This document shows, one piece after another, positions 61,001-64,000 of a DNA stretch of 64,000 nucleotides. Source of the stretch: Rhynochetos jubatus (taxonomy: Eukaryota > Chordata > Aves > Eurypygiformes > Rhynochetidae); contig CM050653.1 in the NCBI GenBank assembly GCA_027574665.1, forward strand, positions 43,474,118 to 43,538,117, in the 5' to 3' direction. The position numbers were made by a program, and so were the translations under genes. Every line of letters begins with the position of its first letter. The first letter of the stretch is position 1. The notes under the pieces were generated by a model, which was given only the letters and a program-made list of their open reading frames with translations, had not been told where the DNA came from and made no database searches.

Positions 61001-62422
61001 CCAAATACATTTAACAGGCAACTAAAGTATTTTTTTCCTGGACGCCCAGTACTGGAAGTGCAATAGCTCTGAAGGAGGACATGTAGCACATCTATAGGAT
61101 TTCACCTTTTTAATTATATTCCTGATACACAACAGAAAGTGACTTGGATTTTGGTTTTATGGCTTTTCTTTTGAGCTTAACTCTGACTTGTGGATTTCCT
61201 TCTGCTCCTAAATGTTCGGAGATGCCCTCTGTTGTAATAACTACCCTGACATTGTCTGCTGCCGAGTGCATTATGTTTTAAATTCCATCATCAAGAATGG
61301 CCCTCCTTCTTCATTGTTAAATTCATTAAACCCAAGAGGCATATTTAGTAAAGGAAATATTTGTTTCAATTAGATTTTAAGTTCTGCAGTTTTGATTTAC
61401 ATTTTGTTTGTCTGCCATCTGATACCATTCTGTTATGTTCTTATTGGAAAAACAGTGTCAGGAGACTGATGATGTAGCTTCTATTTCCATTAATTCATTC
61501 TTGACAGATAAATTATTGCCAGATCTTCTCAGTTGCTGTCTTATTAACTTAGTTAAATTTCCCCTTTGGGTCATTGTCCAGTAGTTTGTCCAACTCACTG
61601 AGCTGCTGGCAGACTGGAGGATCCAGTGTCCGGAAGAGTATTCTAGCAGAGAGCATGATGAAATCATAACATTTGTGGGATTACACCTTTTTTTTTTTTT
61701 TTTTGAGAAACAGGTCTATGAAAAACAGTCACTGTGAATGCATTTCCCTCAGAACACAAAGGACAAAAAACCTCAGTTGACTAAAATAATGTGTTTGGGT
61801 CTGACTAGTTGCTTTCAAAGTCAGTTTTCCTTTGGACACAAAGCTTCTATTCACAAGAACAACCACAGACTGCTCTGTCAGGGAGGAATGGTGCAGTGTC
61901 TCTCCCACTCAGCAGGACCCATTGAGAGGCTTAAGGTTATCTTCTTATTTGTATTTACTTACACAGCTAAAAGCTTCCTCCCTGTCTAACTCTTCTCCCA
62001 CCGTCTTCTCCCAAGTCTGCATAATGAGATTAATAAATAAAGCTTCAGAAGGTAACCAGATCAATACGACTTTGTGCTCCTGAGCTTTTGGTGGTGGTGA
62101 GATAGATGTATTCAGCATCCCCAACTAGTTCCCATAAAAATGGGGAGAAGCTCCTGGAGCTTCAGATGGAGCCTGTCCCAGGCACTACATAGCACCTTAA
62201 ATTACAAATCTGTTTTCTAAAAAATGATGCTAGAAAAATGACACAACCAAGTTATATTTTTATATTGTTCTGATTTGTTCCAGACAAAACAGATCAAATT
62301 TACAAGTGGAAAGGAAAGCTATCTCCCTTCTCAGTCCTAATGTATTAACTTGCCAATACTTGGCTCTATCAACGTGCTTAGAAGCCAAGTGTCATTTTGG
62401 ATCCTTTGTCTTGTTTTTCCAG
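58096..62422. other. gene-free stretch with coding-like open frames
   Basis: No recognised gene. At 58340-58741 the minus strand carries two overlapping open frames (133 and 80 codons); the shorter, 58416-58658, has helix-like, charged composition but lacks an upstream acceptor. A minus-strand frame at 60204-60518 ends in a phrase resembling the old palindromic amniote repeat (tttgcaggagcaggcct on the minus strand, near 60300). A 17-T run lies at 61688-61704. Confidence 0.45.
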
Positions 62423-62656
62423 CACGTTGTCATCAGCAGGCCAGTTCTGCCACCAGAAACACTTGGCAATCAGACTGTCTTCAGTAGCTCTGCACACATA
62501 CAGTGGATTCTGACATCGTACAAGAGAAATAACAGAATCCATTTCACTTCCTCCCCTCTTCTTAGCTATGCAGAGCTAGCAGGAGTCACAACTAAACCCC
62601 CAACCTCCCATGCAAGCAAATCAATACGGACACACGGACCAAGGCTGCGGCAATAA
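62423..62656 (+). CDS. candidate terminal protein-coding exon, unknown gene
   Basis: A strong acceptor (cctttgtcttgtttttccag, ending at 62422) leads directly into a frame that stays open for 77 codons to a TAA at 62654-62656. If real it would be a last coding exon entered in phase 0, and the exon would continue as 3' UTR. An aataaa word occurs about 450 bases downstream, near 63113. The peptide begins HVVISRPVLPPETLG and ends in a basic RTHGPRLRQ. No domain is visible and the protein is not recognised. The frame also stays open 39 codons upstream of the acceptor, and another frame (62610-62981) overlaps it, so chance is a serious alternative. No upstream partner exon was found. Confidence 0.2.
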   Translation, partial: HVVISRPVLPPETLGNQTVFSSSAHIQWILTSYKRNNRIHFTSSPLLSYAELAGVTTKPPTSHASKSIRTHGPRLRQ

Positions 62657-64000
62657 CGGCCAAACTTCTGCAGGATCCTATGGGAAGCCACCCTGCCCCG
62701 GAGAGCGACGGGAGGCTGTGCCTAAGGGATGGGCAGTCTCTCCCTTGCCCCCCTGCTGCTCCTCAAACTGTGCTGTTGAAAGTCTGGTCCACTCAGCAAG
62801 GTTGGATCTGATTTTTCCTGGAGAACTGGCCCACGTTACATCCATCTTGGCACCCATTCAGCCTGCAGTCTTTCTTCTCGGTTTGCCAAAAAGCATGCTA
62901 TTAATTCAGATACGCTGGTGGGTCTGGGATATGAATAGCTGTCCACTGGGAACACTATGGGAACTTTATTGTCTTCCATAGGCCATCATAAACCAAGAAT
63001 GATTCGCCACATGTAACTGAGCTGGTTTTGGATTTGAAATCCTAAGACATCAAGCCTTCCAACCTATTTCAATTACAGTTTTTTCTTTCCATTGCTTTGG
63101 GAGAGGGGAAAAAAATAAAGAAGCTCCATTCCAGCACAATAAAAACCCCAGGGGTTATCAAGAGGCAGTTCAGGGACTGTTTGTGGCCTGTCAGGCAAAC
63201 TGACGCAGTCCTTAAATATACAGTCACCACTGAAAATGGGTCATTCCTGTACATCTGTTGGGACAAGGAATTTAGCAGGTTAGTCAGATGGAGAGTTATG
63301 CAAACACGGTTAAAAAAGCAATGCTTTTGTAGACTGCTTCAAAAATCAGATCCCAAATTTGCAATTCATTCAAAAGCTGACCAGAGAGAGATGGGGAAGG
63401 AACATAGCTAAAAATTAAAACGTTGGAAGACAGATGGGATTTTCTCTGACAGCGTGACGAAGAACTGACGGTGAGAGTTGACTCTTAGTGGATTCTGCTG
63501 TATTATGCTCTCAAAGCCATTAAAAGAACTGTTGAAAAATTAACCACCATGCAGGAGTTCAAGAAATCTCTCAACCATGCCTTTATTTTTCAGTCATGAC
63601 ACAGCTTTTTATGCATGTAAGAGAGAGAAGTAATCCACCATTTGTTTAAAACAGACTCCCCAGCAGCCCTGTAGTCTAAAAATAGCAGTATTAAAGAACT
63701 AGCCATCCAGTTCTCTAACCTGACTTCTTCTAGCCTATTTATGTGCAAGAAGCACATATTTTGCGTCTCACAAGCCTGCAGAAGAAAAAGAGGCTGCTCT
63801 TCTCATAACTGCCAAAGCCACGGGCAGGTTTATGGCTAACGCCGTTACTGCAGCGGGCAGATACAGCAACATGGAAATCAGCTGAGCTTTGTCCTTCTGA
63901 GTTTGTCCTGTTCCAGGCAGGACACACACCCCGCACACACCCCCCCACCCCCCATTTTTCTCCACCTCAGCTTCTCATGGTGTCCCACAGCCTTCAGTAC
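62657..64000. other. gene-free stretch
   Basis: GC-richer sequence at 62640-62880 gives a 123-codon frame without splice support. Toward the end, 63929-63953 is a C-rich, CA-interspersed tract. No recognised gene or repeat otherwise. Confidence 0.45.
63929..63953 (-). repeat. C-rich tract (G-rich on minus strand)
   Basis: Three C runs of 4, 7 and 6 bases (63929-63932, 63940-63946, 63948-63953) are separated by short CA-rich spacers. On the minus strand the runs could support a G-quadruplex if the 7-base run is split between two columns. The tract is likely length-variable. Confidence 0.8.

Noticed and set aside
1-64000. Any bacterial, phage, CRISPR, plasmid or toxin-antitoxin system
   Set aside because: There are no long tiled open frames, ribosome-binding sites or direct-repeat arrays. 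The repeats are vertebrate retroelements.

Overview
This is vertebrate, almost certainly avian, nuclear DNA. It is AT-rich, has no bacterial-style gene packing, and is littered with sauropsid repeats. The diagnostic pieces are CR1 LINE copies in both orientations, including one with the typical avian CR1 3' end (46071-46207), a 747-bp solo LTR of a family I know from bird genomes (27802-28548), and older amniote relics (MIR-like SINEs, short palindromic repeats). I saw no operon, plasmid, phage, CRISPR array, rRNA or tRNA.

The window looks like gene-poor intergenic or long-intron DNA. No complete gene was recognised. Two segments look like possible exons because an open frame coincides with a strong splice acceptor: 47656-47947 on the minus strand (acceptor and donor both present, the better case) and 62423-62656 on the plus strand (acceptor plus stop, weaker). 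Neither protein segment is recognised. Most other open frames of 60-130 codons are what chance gives in 64 kb of such DNA.

Layout: 1-1.84 kb plain sequence; 1.84-3.86 kb a long decayed CR1 on the minus strand; 3.9-16.5 kb mostly plain with a MIR-like fragment near 11.2 kb; about 16.5 kb a degraded retroviral pol fragment on the minus strand; 17-18.7 kb a GC-richer pocket with an RFX-type palindrome and a poly-G tract; 20.3-20.8 kb an internally deleted CR1; 21.6-21.9 kb MIR-like pieces; 23.9 kb a CTCF-like motif; 25.9-26.5 kb a CpG-bearing, enhancer-like block; 27.8-28.5 kb the solo LTR; 34.2 kb a second CTCF-like motif in divergent orientation; 35.06-37.12 kb a long CR1 on the plus strand; 40.5 kb a MIR-like fragment; 43.1-43.4 kb another enhancer-like block; 43.56-43.99 kb a pyrimidine-rich GC pocket; 46.1 kb a young-type CR1 tail; 47.7-47.9 kb the best exon candidate; 51-53 kb AT-rich sequence with T-runs and homeodomain-type motifs; 58.0 kb a short minus-strand CR1 tail; 62.4-62.7 kb the second exon candidate.

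No cooperating gene system can be described and I found no credible novel biological system. The observations worth checking are the two exon candidates, the enhancer-like blocks, the motif pair at 23.9/34.2 kb, and the repeat history. All repeat and motif names come from reading the sequence against remembered family patterns; no database search was run.
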